Part shown: piece after piece, positions 52,601 to 63,060 of the stretch | Layout of the letters: each line of letters opens with the position of its first letter | Position numbering within the stretch: position 1 is the stretch's first letter | Translations under genes and position numbers: made by a program | Source of the DNA: Alitta virens | Lineage: Eukaryota; Annelida; Polychaeta; Phyllodocida; Nereididae | Length of the DNA: 64,000 nucleotides | NCBI GenBank assembly: GCA_932294295.1 | Contig: OW028576.1 | Span: forward strand, 45,486,247 to 45,550,246 | Reading direction: 5' to 3' | The notes under the pieces: generated by a model | What the model saw: the letters and a program-made list of their open reading frames with translations, nothing else | Database searches by the model: none | Told to the model about the DNA's origin: nothing

Positions 52601-55600
52601 AAGGTGAGTATTTATGATATTTATGATGAATGGTTTACACTACTTCCACATTTATTAGAAGTCTTTCTATTATTATAAGATCAAAATTTTTGTGACGGAA
52701 TAAAAATCAATCATTTAGATAATTTATAGATATATATATATATATCCTTTTTTGACACAGTAATATCATACTTGATAGATTTGTCAAAATGACAAATTAA
52801 AACATAATATGATAATGCAATGTGCATGAGAGGCCGCAGGAGGTGTGATTAACTAAAAATAATTTGATGCCATTTTCATAGTTGCAATTCACCTAGCAAT
52901 TACGTAACAATCTAGGCAATCATAATCGCAATCGTTTCGCTTGAGCGAATATTGCCGTGACATGTTTCCTTGCCCAGCGCAAAGGCATCAATAGGCATCA
53001 ATCAGCTTTTTTGTTATGCTCAATAGGGGTAGGGCACCTGAGAGCAGCGATCAATTTTAAAAGTGGAATAAATTCTGTTTTGATGACTGGCCTTCAAATA
53101 TCTAGAATTTGTGTTAACTAAAATAACTAGTACCGAGATAAATAATGTCATAAAAAACACATGTTATCAAATCTCGTAACCAAGGTTAGGAAAACTTTGT
53201 TTGTATACAATTGCGGGTGAGATTTAAATTCCAGAAAAGGCTCAGTCAAAATTATCATGCTGGTTCTGCCACCTGTCACTGGTTTCGTAGTGAGTGCTGC
53301 CACCTAGCTCCTGCAACCTTGAACATACAGCCTACGGCCTCTGGCCTTCGGCTATAATAAGTCTACTTCTACTCCTGAATAAACTCCAGGGTTAAAAAAA
53401 TGAACCATAAATTCTGTCAAAGCACGATTTTAGAATATGGTCTAACCTTTGTCTTAATGCAAAAAGTAAAAACAATCTGTTGGGAAAATGTTAAGATATT
53501 TCAATTTTAAGTTTTCGAAAAAAAATTTCCTTTATACTTATACTTACACTGCTGAGTCCTGTTGACATCAGGTCACTATATGCTTTTGTTTTTATGTTGC
53601 AGCTTTGACTTTTTCAAATATAACCCAAAATATGGAGGTCCCGAGTGAAAAATCTAAGATGTTCAGGCTGCCTTACAGAGGGAACACGTACCTCATTCCC
53701 TATCAGCAAAACCTGACTTGCTCGGCACTATTTGTGAAGATATCAAAGATTATACCATACTTCCGCAAAAGACCGTTTGTACTGAGGTACAATTTGATAG
53801 CCGATGGGGGCGAAAGAATTCCGGTGACCATGACAAAGAGGTCAGAACTGGATGAACAAGTTCTTTATTCAGAAGGGGCAAATCCAAGGGACATCGTCCG
53901 GATAGAGGAAGGTAAGTTATGGCCCCCCTTTCTTCAAAACAGTGCAAGGAATTGTGTTCATTATTGCGATTAGTATCAAATGTGCACGTGATGTGGTCGA
54001 ACAGGCGATACTCTCAAAAGAGTGGCTCAACAAAAAGGAGATTGTTAAAATGCTGACACCCACAAGGTCAACAGGATAAGCATTTACTCCACTATAAGAA
54101 CTACATTAACTGGTTTTACTAGATTTCTACTTCAGTTCTGTTAAAGACTACAAGATGATTAGTTGAGGTAGATGACCGGTAAAAGGTCTTTCGGTTTATA
54201 ACAGCTACAATCACAAAAACTTTTTAAATATAGGTAAAGAGGTAGGTGGTGTTCACTTGATCTTGGCGCCTAGTGCAGCCTCTCACTTAAGCTGAATTAC
54301 TACGCTGAACCCACCGAATAACCTGTTCAACGCCCTGGGGAGTATACGGTCTGTTACACAGAATTAAGTGGTCTAAGCATACCTCCATGCCATGACAGGT
54401 GCTCAAACCTGCATCCTTGAGGTTTTCAGGCGAGCACCTAACCACTAGACCACAGCTCCTCATAATATCTTCATAAAGAGGATGGCCTTCTTCACAAGTC
54501 GATGTTTGACCTTGGAAAATCAAATTGGAACTATTATTCATGAAAAATTCAAATGGAAGCCTTTATTTTTTTTTATATATTTTGCGAATTTGAGGGCCTT
54601 ATTTTATGCATAACAAACCAAGAAGTTTTACTAGTCAAATTAAATGCAATACATTCAGACTGCAAAAATGAATGTCAAAGACTGGATCAATTGGCATGTG
54701 TATAATTTTTTCTATGTAAGCCATTTGTCATAAAGGAGATTCATTGCCAGTGCAAATTTTAACTTTTTTTTTAAATTGCTTGATTGACGAAGATATTTAT
54801 TTCCATTACCAAGGGTGAATAATGACTGATTGCTACCAGGAATCCTTTCAGCTAGCATTCTTGCACATTTTCTCTGGTAAATTGGATTTTGGAAAACTGA
54901 TTAAGAGCACAGAACTTTTCAAATTAATTAGACAATTGTCAATATGCTTTTTCGTAGTCCCTTTTCATGATCCAAAAACCTCAGAATCACCTGTCGCCCT
55001 CTTGGTAACCCATTATACGGGTGTCACCCTTTTTGTAATTCTCACTTTTGACTAACAACTAATTTGCACATACCCGTGAAGTAACCGATAAGTATATCTT
55101 GTGATGCACACAGATGCAAGTGAAAATAGAATCATTTGGTATAAAAATGGTTTCTTGTTTCACTCCGAACAAACTGTTAAATTGGAGAAGCATTCTTTAA
55201 ATATTGTTCCTTTTACAGCACCTGAGGAACTAACTACCTCACAGGGCAGAACCAGGGAGCTGTCAGAGGCCGATCAAGTATTAAAAGACTTGAGGGTAGC
55301 AATGGGGGTTACCCGTTTGGTTGCCGGAAGAGAAATCACCAAGAGATCTGTGAGTACATGTAAAGTAAAATGATAATATTAAACAATACACTTAGCTGTA
55401 CAATACTACATCTATCATTGCAAAAGCATCCACTACAGGATTGTTTGAAACTCAACAGTTTTGATAGTTTGATAGAATCATGCAATTAATAACCCATTTT
55501 AAGTAATATGGTTTATCTTTCAGGCAGTTCCACACTGGTCGCATGAATGTGCTAAAATAGTTCTCACTTTGCCTGGGGTAAAGTATGAATTTGTCATGAG

Positions 55601-57140
55601 ACGAAGGCAGCTAGAAAAAGTATTTGGATTCGACAAGTTATTAGCAAATCCTTGTGTTGCTTTATGTCCTTTCCAATGCAGGAAGGGTATGTATTTAACA
55701 CGAAAGTCATTATCTTATTTTTTTGTTTGGAGCAATGAATGAATGAAAATTATTCAGAAATGGCACAAAAATTAGCTGATGATTGAAAATTTATGCATCT
55801 TTGAACATTTTAGTATTTTTGGTATGCCCTTTTAATTTATATATCTAATCATTATATTAACAAAACAAAAAAAAACAGGGCAGAGTCCATCTTGGCTGCT
55901 AAAACAGTAAAAAGAACCCAACCATTTTGTAAAGTTACAATTACACTTATTGTTATGTACAAATGTATTTAATACTATCATATGTTATTACAGTGCACGC
56001 ATAACAAAATTCACCTATTAGTGTCTTTGGCCATCACCACTGTCTTTAATTCAAGATTTCCACTAATGGATTTGTTTATTTGGTTTTCACAGGTTATATT
56101 GGACTAAATCACCTGCACAATGTCTACTGCCTTACAAAGCACATTAATTTTTGACACAGTAATATCATACATAAGGCCATCACCTCCATGCAAGGCACAC
56201 TAAATCAAGTGATCCAAGCATTAGAATTTCTGACAGCAAGACCAAAGGCCATGCCTAATGACATCATTTTAAGAGTGGACGACAACGAATTTGTAAGTAT
56301 TAGATATTTATATGTACAGATAGCTAAAAAATAGTGGATGGTTATTTGTATTATCTAACATCACATTACTTACAACACTGATCTGAGACTATAGTCAATA
56401 GTGAATGTTGATCATTGCATTAGGGCTGTTCCACTTTAAAAAGAGAGGGAGGGGGTGGACCTGAATATATTTCAGATATCAAGAGGGGGAGGGTGCAGGG
56501 GTCTGGGAAAAACTGATATTGGGGGAGGGGTTGCTGGGGCGTGGTTAACCAATATTATCTTAATTTCTCAGTGTAGAAAAAATGTGGGGTCTGTCATAAA
56601 CGAGATTTCGGAGGTCGAGGGTGAGGTTTGAAAAAATTTCACGTCCCTTTTTTAAAATTGGAACAGCCCTTAAGCGAATCCTATGAAACTATTATAAAAA
56701 ACCCATTGGCAACATTTTCTTCGTTTTGTTTCCTGCCTCTGCGAATGCGGGTTTTTGTCAGATCAGTTATTGGTTGAATATACTTTTGAAGTAAATTTCT
56801 TTGAATATACATGTATGAACTTATGAAGGTAGGGCTGAGGTAGACTTAGGGTTTGCCTAGTTTTAGGAATTTATTTTAGGGGAAAATCTCCAATTATAAT
56901 CATAATTTTATGACGTGTCACATTGACACAATCTGAATGCACTGAAATTACAGTAATTAAAGACCTTACTTACAAATCATAAAACACCGCAATGAAAAGT
57001 TTGATTGTTTTGAAAAATTGCAACTAATTGATGACTTTATTATGTTTGCTTATTAGTTGATTTATTATTTTGAATGATAATTCCAGATCCGCAAGCCACA
57101 GCAAGGTGACCCAGCCATTTGGGAAATTGAAGAGGACTAA
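47519..57140 (+). CDS. Right-hand host gene, at least seven exons, PB1-like region, one internal TGA
   Basis: Exons 47519-47599, 52538-52603, 53603-53911, 55219-55349, 55524-55686, 56093-56292 and 57087-57140 have GT-AG borders and consistent phases (1,1,1,0,1,0). The TAA stop is at 57138-57140. The third exon (MFRLPYRGNTYLIPY ... RKRPFVLRYNLIADGGERIP ... RDIVRIEE) looks like a PB1/ubiquitin-like fold. The rest has KDLRVAMGVTRL and a cysteine pair CVALCPFQCRKG. The 5' end is unknown. Exon 6 has TGA at 56152-56154. I do not recognise the family. Several transposable elements sit in its introns. Confidence 0.7.
48085..48150 (+). repeat. TATC microsatellite in the left foldback arm
   Basis: Imperfect ATCT tetramers. 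Its inverse partner is the GATA run at 49540-49650. Confidence 0.85.
49078..49215 (+). repeat. Degenerate ~20-bp tandem repeat
   Basis: Repeats of a GTATGTTGGATGG(C/T)TGCAG type unit inside the foldback loop. Confidence 0.6.
49216..49313 (+). mobile_element. 98-bp MITE nested in the foldback loop
   Basis: Perfect 13-bp terminal inverted repeats CCAGATAGCATTC / GAATGCTATCTGG, extending to 17 of 18 bases. It interrupts the surrounding TTGGATGG-TGCAGT tandem repeat. Confidence 0.7.
49540..49650 (+). repeat. GATA microsatellite in the right foldback arm
   Basis: GATA/GTCA tetramers, the inverse counterpart of 48085-48150. Confidence 0.85.
49859..52537. other. Intronic sequence with a GC-richer repeat region
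   Basis: No exon seen. Positions 51390-52260 differ in composition from the surroundings and repeat words such as GAGTGA, CACTCGT and TTTTAAACATGTTT(T)AAA (near 51775 and 52058). This may be an old non-autonomous element or a satellite fragment. Confidence 0.4.
52538..52603 (+). CDS. Right-hand gene, second visible exon
   Basis: 66 bp between ATTGCAG and CAAG|GTGAGT, phase 1 to phase 1, encoding DSSIVPVHENEQDMTASEG. Its style resembles the preceding exon. Confidence 0.55.
52604..53602. other. Intron of the right-hand gene
   Basis: AT-rich. A TA run at 52733-52745 is followed by the 23-nt string 52749-52771 shared with exon 6. Nothing else recognised. Confidence 0.5.
53603..53911 (+). CDS. 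Right-hand gene, PB1-like exon
   Basis: 309 bp between GTTGCAG and GAAG|GTAAGT. A basic strand pair (FRLPYRGNTYLIPY), a helix, and an FVLRYNLIADGGERIPVTM acidic turn, followed by a short helix and strand, fit a PB1 or related ubiquitin-like fold. PB1 domains form heterotypic protein contacts. The fold call is tentative. Confidence 0.7.
53912..55218. other. Intron of the right-hand gene, containing a SINE
   Basis: Apart from the tRNA-derived SINE, the sequence is AT-rich and without coding support; the open frames at 54822-55055 and 55101-55373 are fortuitous or overlap the next exon. Confidence 0.5.
54280..54460 (-). mobile_element. tRNA-derived SINE
   Basis: On the minus strand a tRNA-like head begins GGAGCTGTGGTCTAGTGG; A box TGGTCTAGTGGTTAG lies at 54438-54452 and B box GGTTTGAGCACC at 54398-54409. 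The rest of the tRNA does not fold cleanly and a non-tRNA body follows, so it is a SINE and not a functional tRNA gene. Borders approximate. Confidence 0.65.
55219..55349 (+). CDS. Right-hand gene, fourth visible exon
   Basis: 131 bp between TTTACAG and TCT|GTGAGT, encoding a charged linker and the helix EADQVLKDLRVAMGVTRL. Leaves in phase 0. Confidence 0.7.
55524..55686 (+). CDS. Right-hand gene, fifth visible exon
   Basis: 163 bp between CTTTCAG and AAGG|GTATGT. Encodes HWSHECAKIVLTLPG, MRRRQLEKVFGFDKLL and a Cys pair, ending in phase 1. Confidence 0.7.
56093..56292 (+). CDS. Right-hand gene, sixth visible exon with in-frame TGA
   Basis: 200 bp between TTCACAG and TTT|GTAAGT. The frame is open on both sides of TGA 56152-56154 and fits both neighbours. 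The TGA lies at the left edge of a 23-nt string (56148-56170) that also occurs at 52749-52771 in an upstream intron, so the stop probably came with a templated insertion. Confidence 0.65.
56293..57086. other. Intron of the right-hand gene
   Basis: A purine-rich patch with GGGGGAGGG-type runs near 56440-56540; otherwise AT-rich. No feature beyond this. Confidence 0.5.
57087..57140 (+). CDS. Right-hand gene, last exon
   Basis: 18 codons including TAA, after acceptor ATTCCAG, encoding IRKPQQGDPAIWEIEED. The acidic end and clean phase 0 join support it. Confidence 0.65.
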   Translation: MRKPQQGDPAIWEIEED

Positions 57141-59289
57141 AGCAATACTCTGACCTTACATCCTGGACAGCTAATTTTATTGAATCGTTGTTATCACTAT
57201 TTTCATTGATACACTTAAGCTTCTTGGACATGTCACTTAATTTCTTTTTCATTTATCCATGTCTGAAGTTGTTTTCACAGATTTTAGGATGTTTTACTTG
57301 CTCTGACATTATTATTCAATTCTTCATGAGTAATTTATGTTACGTATTAATAATTAATTAGCCTAGGTGCTGACACTTTTGTTCCTTATTCATTTCCTTA
57401 ATCGTGGACAATAATAGGCATTTCCTTTTTTATTAAAAATATTAATTTATGCAAGCATTGTTTTGAGCAGGTAATTTGATGCCTGCACTGGTCATGTTGT
57501 TTATGTTAAAATTAATAATTGTTGAAGTTTCATATGTAGTATATTGTATTTCTTTGATAAATATTTACACGTGTGGACTGAATACTTATATTATGATAAA
57601 GGCAATTATCTGTATCCTAAGTAGACTTTCATGCATAGCCTTTACAAGAAATTCGATGTACGTTTGCTGAGGTTTGCAAACTAATTCTTACTTTAGTGGT
57701 ATAAGAACTGAAGTTTCATTATATTTGTATTAAAGTGCCTGAACCAGTGTTTTTGTTTCTAGTCCTATCCGCTATGTTCCAGCATTGTGGTCACTCCCTT
57801 AGGTATTTTGTTTGAGAATTGGTAGGATTTGCCAAAATGTGTTTACGCCACTGTGAATTAAAAAAAATCACAAAAACAATGTAAACTCTTATTCAGACAA
57901 TATAGGGTTATATTAAAATTATTTGTCAGTGTTTGGTTACTTGTGAAACATATTTAAATGTTCATGATAGTTTACTGATTCTACTTTGTATTTTTTATTC
58001 AAATGAATTACATTTTTTAGATTTTATATTTGATAGTGTCTTAGAATTTTAAATTTAATTTGAACTGGGACTGCAATGTGTCTAGAGAGTCCCCAACACT
58101 TTATTTTGTTGAAATATATGGAAATATTTGTTTATATGTGAAAAACAGTATTATTGTGGCTAGGCAGTTGAATGATTTCTTTGATCTCAAATTTTTTTTG
58201 ATTTTTTACCAATGCTTTGCAATGTCCTATGTTATTACTATTGTAGTGTGGAATTTGTAAATTATTCATTTTTTAATCATCATCAAACATGTTATTCATT
58301 GTACTATTACTGGAGTCATTTACATTTTGTTTGTTTGAAAGTATTATTTTTGATGTAATTAGCTATAATTACACTTGGAATTTGAATGATCTCTTTTGTT
58401 TGTTACCTTTCTACAATTGTGCTGTGCACCCTGAAATCCATATTTCTTTCAAAGATGCAACATCTACCATGTTTATATATTACACTATCAATATAGTTTG
58501 TCAACTTTAAAAAATAAAAAGATAATCATAAAATTGTACATTCCTTCTAGTAGTCTTATTTTTTATCTATTAAATTTTCATCATAGGAATTTCTTGCTTC
58601 TAAGCGGCAAGGTTGACAACCCTTTGGGCGAAGAACCCCAGGAACCAACACGGCTTGGTGCAAGAACACTCCAGTAATACAAAGGTTTTACCTAATTGAA
58701 AACATCATAGTGTGCTTTTTCAAGATGTCTTGCAAGAGTTTGGTTATAAGTAGTCCCAGCTTTAGCTATTATGATTGCTATTGGTTAAAGGCATACTTTA
58801 TGAAGTTATTGCAGTCAAAAGCAGTCACAAAAAATTAAAGTGATCATTAACTGGAAGACTCATAAAAGTGATCATGAGCAGGCAGAATTCATAAAGCCAT
58901 TGAGTCTGTATTTGCCCAGCTGGATGTACTTTCCAGTCTCTGAAAGATCTCAATGTCAATACTACTGGAAATTAAGAGATAAACATTATTTCATATCAAA
59001 CCTATGTTCAATTTAATTAATTTGTTAAACCATATTTTCATTCTTCAAATACTTATATAATGTATATTTCAGTGAATCTGCCTGATTACTATATATATAT
59101 ATATATAAATGGAAAGTGACAGGACTATAGGAAAAATTAAACTTGTGAGGAGTTACAAGGACATTCTGATTGTATTTGGAATTATGCAATCATTATGGTA
59201 CTTATTAAGAATTGGATGGAGTTAATGAATGGTCTAGATTTATTAGGAATTATAGGCATCATCAGTATTAACAAGGACCTATAGGAATC
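57141..59289. other. 3' UTR and downstream spacer of the right-hand gene
   Basis: Very AT-rich. AAAATAAAAAG near 58509-58520 could be a polyadenylation signal. A TA run lies at 59091-59105. The several 60-70 codon frames here are chance products of low complexity. Confidence 0.45.
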
Positions 59290-59665
59290 AGTCGTAACCA
59301 CGAGGACTCATTGGGAATTATGGGAACCACTAGGACTTATTGGGAATTATGGGAACCACAAGGACTTTTTAGGAATTATGAGAACCACGAGGACTCATTG
59401 GGAAATATGGGAACCACGAGGACTTATTGGGAATTATGGGAACCATGAGGACTTATTGGGAATTATGGGAACCATGAGGACTCATTGGGAATTATGAGAA
59501 CCACGAGGACTCATTGGGAATTATGGGAACCACGAGGACTCATTGGGAATTATGGGAACCACTAGAACTTATTGGAAATTATGGGAACCACGAGGACTTA
59601 TTTAGAATTATGGGAACCACGAGGACTTATTGGGAATTATGGGAACTACGAGAACTTACTGAGAT
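59290..59665 (+). repeat. 29-bp minisatellite, about 13 copies
   Basis: The unit is AACCACGAGGACTCATTGGG plus AATTATGGG, with substitutions such as ACTTATT for ACTCATT. Degenerate GGAATTA-based sequence continues to about 59765. Confidence 0.9.
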
Positions 59666-60493
59666 TTTTTAGGAAATACAGGAATTATCAGGGACTTCCA
59701 GGAATTGGTAGGAATTGTTGGGAATTACAGGAATTATTGGAGTTGCGGGAATTATGGGGTTAAATGGGGCCTATTGGCCAGGCACAGTACGTCATAGTAA
59801 ATGTTGGAAAGCAAGGGGACAGTGATTAAATACGGACAATACCAGTGGGATTAACACATTTTCAGAAGGTAAGGGGGGGGGGGGGGCAGGGGGCCACTGT
59901 AACTGTGGCAGTATATGCAGCTCTCCTGACCAAGCAGTTGCCTCGCGAACAAATGCCAATTTTCTAAATGAATCTTCCACGCTGATAAAAATCGTTTTTA
60001 TGTATTCAGTGTATCATTGGTATGATATAATTATTAGGCTGTATTATGGTGCAAATAATGTTAGCAATAGATCATGTCACAGACTAGACACATTACTCAA
60101 AATGTGCATAAGCCATCTAGGGATTTTCAGGGCATCCATTAAGATTGATGACGTCATCACAAATGAAAGAATAGCAAGTGATGAGATGGTTTCATGACCT
60201 TGACACCGCTTATCTAAAAAAACACTTGAACAAATTACAATGATTCCATTGCTGACTTGTCTGGGCACATGTTAATCTGTGCCAGCATGTCAGCATGTTG
60301 ATGTTAAGATGCAGAAATGTTAAAATGTCAAACTGTAGATGTTAAGATGCAGAAATGTTAAAATGTCAAAATGCAGATATCAATATGTTAACATTTAAGG
60401 AAATTAAGTACTGCTGAAATAATGTGGAACAGTAATTACATTTTATTGTGTTGTTCATGTGAAATTGGCAAATCTACGCGCCTAATTGACTTG
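59666..60493. other. Noncoding spacer
   Basis: A G12-13 run near 59873 and two copies of a 38-bp repeat (GATGTTAAGATGCAGAAATG...) at 60300-60337 and 60338-60375. No gene was seen. Confidence 0.5.
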
Positions 60494-60654
60494 AATTTTA
60501 TTATCCACTAGGGGCGTTATAGAACTCCGGCCACAATGCATGCTGGGAAAAGGAGGCGCAGGCGTTTACAATGCGAAGTATATTGTGGTGCTTCTTGGTA
60601 GTTATTCTTTGGTAGTTGGCACAAATTACAATGCCCCTAGTGGATAATAAAATT
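60494..60654. mobile_element. Palindrome-ended MITE, 161 bp
   Basis: Perfect 22-bp inverted ends: AATTTTATTATCCACTAGGG.. on the left and its reverse complement on the right. If the element proper starts at TTATCC, it would be flanked by TA dinucleotides, as in mariner-type insertions. No coding capacity. Confidence 0.7.
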
Positions 60655-61048
60655 TATTTAGAGACGTTCTGACAAGTAAGTTTTTGTAATTAGGGATATA
60701 CATACCATAGTTACTAATTAATACCCCTTAGTCTTGACAAAATATTTCAATTAATTTTTAATTTTTTTTTGACTACATTAACCAATTCTGATACAGGTCT
60801 CTTTAAAAAAAAAAGTAAGAGAGCTTTTCTTGTTTAAATAAACATTAGGCCAAAAAGGTTTTAGAGTACATAAACAAAGTACTCAATAACTGATATGTGC
60901 TTGGTTGGCATGTATACGGCTTTTTAACGCATTTACGGTCGCTTTACTTGTATTACTCAAATCTTGGAGGAATTAAGAAGGAAAGGACACTTGGGTACAT
61001 CAAAGGTTGAATCACCGTCGCGCAAAAAGCTTAATGACCTAAGGAACC

Positions 61049-61160
61049 TGTAAGGTAGCTAATGACTTGACTAGACGCCATGTTGTTGTAACTCCCTTTA
61101 TTAACACTAGGTGGCTATGTAGTACATGTAGGTATCGGTAACAGTATGCTAAACAATACA
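61049..61160 (-). repeat. Probable 3' LTR of Gypsy element 2
   Basis: 112 bp that on the minus strand run from TGTATTGTTTAGC to CTACCTTACA and contain AATAAA near 61100. The start directly follows a polypurine tract. With no partner LTR in the window the far border is inferred from the TG...CA rule. Confidence 0.5.
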
Positions 61161-61177
61161 CTCTCCCCTTCTTTCGA
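61161..61177 (-). other. Polypurine tract of Gypsy element 2
   Basis: On the minus strand GAAAGAAGGGGAGAG abuts the probable LTR start TGTATTG. Confidence 0.65.
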
Positions 61178-61347
61178 ATAACCACGGGGTGGTTTAAAAG
61201 GTTTAAAATGACCTTCAACAAAGTCTCTGTACGTGAGATACCATAAACAGTTATTATTTAAGGAATAAATGAATCAATGAGATTCATGTGGATAGTCTTT
61301 TAACTGACATTACCAAATCTCTTAATATTGCTCAAGGAAAATAATGA

Positions 61348-61785
61348 TTACTGTAAAATAAAATCATTCAAATGACTTGGCATTCTTCTATTTCTTACAG
61401 GAAGTTTCCTCAGGGGAATCTGAACTAGGTTCTCAGTGTTTTCCTGGTTCCCTCCCGCATCCTCAGGGCACTCTAGAGGAATTTCTTCCAGGTCAGTCTG
61501 TAGAGGTTCCACATATTGCTCGCTACATCTGCTGGAGATTTTCTTGAAATGTGAGGAGTTCCTCGTAACCCTCCTATGGCTGTCATCTGCAGTCACCATG
61601 GAGCCATTCCTGGCAGTGACTTTTAGCGGTGTGGGATTGAATGGTGTGCTGAGTTTGTCCTGTTTCTCCTGTTTCACCATCACTTTATCTCCAACTGCTA
61701 AATCACACTTCTTGACATTCCTCCTGTCATCTGCCATCTCCTTCATGTAGTTTTTTAGGCGTTCATCTCTTCCATCGCCAATTAA
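61348..61785 (-). CDS. pol: Gypsy 2 integrase C-terminal region
   Basis: Frame with GDKVMVKQEKQDKLSTPF, TPLKVTARNGSMVTA and RRVTRNSSHFKKI, the GPY-type C-terminus of Gypsy integrases, followed by an acidic tail ending at TAA/TGA near 61348. It is one base out of frame with the integrase core; the join lies near 61785. Confidence 0.8.
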   Translation of the reverse strand, partial: LIGDGRDERLKNYMKEMADDRRNVKKCDLAVGDKVMVKQEKQDKLSTPFNPTPLKVTARNGSMVTADDSHRRVTRNSSHFKKISSRCSEQYVEPLQTDLEEIPLECPEDAGGNQENTENLVQIPLRKLPVRNRRMPSHLNDFILQ

Positions 61786-62411
61786 ACTTGGTCTTCAAAC
61801 CTAACGGTCTTCTTCTTCTTCACTATGACTGGAACTTCTGTTCTCAGTTTCCTTCCATTCAGCAATTCACATGGTGAAAGACCAGTTGTGCTGTGTGGGG
61901 TAGCTCTGTAATGGCGTAGAAATGTTGAGACTTCCTGTCTCCAACTGCCTTTCTCCACTTTCGCAGCTCTAACCGCTTTGTTGAGAGTTCTCATGAATCT
62001 CTCCGCTTCCCCGTTCGCTTCAGGCCATCTTGGGGTTATCTTCCTATGATGGAAACCAATATATCTGGCCCATGCAGCAAACTGTTCTCCATTGAATGGA
62101 GGGCCGTTGTCTGTTTTGACCATTTCGGGTATGCCTTGTCTAGCAAATATGGCATCAAGCTTAGGAAGTGTAGCTTGAGTTGATGTAGAATGAAGAATTT
62201 CAACTTCTGGGAATCGGCTGTAATCATCAATTACTACCAGCATGTATTCTCCTCCAGGGAACAGACTTATAAAATCCACTGAGACTTCTTTCCACGGACC
62301 ATCCGGCATTTTCGACATTCTGACTGGCTCTCGCTGGCTGCCAGGTGTGCATGCTTGGCACGCAAGGCAATTGCGTACCTTTGCTTCTACCATTTGGTCG
62401 ATTCCGGGAAA
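61782..62411 (-). CDS. pol: Gypsy 2 integrase core
   Basis: Catalytic D in EVSVDFISLF, D in VKTDNGPPF and E in NGEAERF; preceded by the second half of the HHCC finger (VRNCLACQAC). The frame is open from the TAG at 62412 to 61782. The ATG at 62391-62393 is internal. Confidence 0.9.
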   Translation of the reverse strand, partial: FPGIDQMVEAKVRNCLACQACTPGSQREPVRMSKMPDGPWKEVSVDFISLFPGGEYMLVVIDDYSRFPEVEILHSTSTQATLPKLDAIFARQGIPEMVKTDNGPPFNGEQFAAWARYIGFHHRKITPRWPEANGEAERFMRTLNKAVRAAKVEKGSWRQEVSTFLRHYRATPHSTTGLSPCELLNGRKLRTEVPVIVKKKKTVRFEDQV

Positions 62412-63060
62412 CTACACAGTTTCTCTGATGAGGGCTTTAGTTTTCACTATCTCTTGATGGCTAATGTGAGCCATATCAACCACGCGTTGTCGCAGAGCTT
62501 CTGGCAAAATCAATCTTTCTCCTCTTAGTAATAGTCCGTCTGAGATGCATAAATCGTCTCTAACACGCCTGAATGACTCATATTCATTGTGAAGTCCATA
62601 GTCGAGATCATTCCAATTCTGTGTTGTGACACATTTCATAATTCTCTGAAGTATCTCATCCTTCCCAGTTTCTTCTTCCAACTCTTCCTTCGAGATACTT
62701 CCGCTTTCCTGTATAGCATAGTAGTCAATCGCGTTTATGCAAATTTGCTCTGTTTGCCTATCCAACCAGGTCTTCGACAGAGCCTTCGAGCCTTTCTGTG
62801 AGTGCCTTGATAAGTAATCAGCTGGATTACTTTTCCCAGGAGCATATTTCAGCTTCACTTTGTACGGCTGTAACCTAAGGCACAGGCGATGTAGGCGAGC
62901 AGTTGGTTTTGACATGGGTTTATTCATGATTCCCAGTAGCGGCTGATGGTCTGTGACCGTAAACTCAGCTCCCAAGAGATAATGGTCAAAATGTTCACAC
63001 GCCCAAACTACTCCTAACGCCTCTCTCTCCGTCTGGCTGTATCTCGTTTCTGTGTCTGCC
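62412..63060 (-). CDS. pol: Gypsy 2 RNase H and integrase zinc-finger start
   Basis: Contains AEFTVTDHQPLLGI, a KYAPGKSNPADYLSR block, LRGERLILP and MAHISHQEIVKTK, ending at TAG 62412-62414 inside a V-W-F-P-G-like motif, so the stop is a nonsense mutation. The upstream frame join is near 63060. Confidence 0.88.

Noticed and set aside
54390..54460. Possible tRNA gene on the minus strand
   Set aside because: A and B boxes are present, but the acceptor and anticodon arms do not pair and a non-tRNA body follows; better called a SINE.
59290..59665. CRISPR-like array
   Set aside because: The 29-bp units are directly adjacent with no unique spacers; it is a minisatellite in an animal genome.
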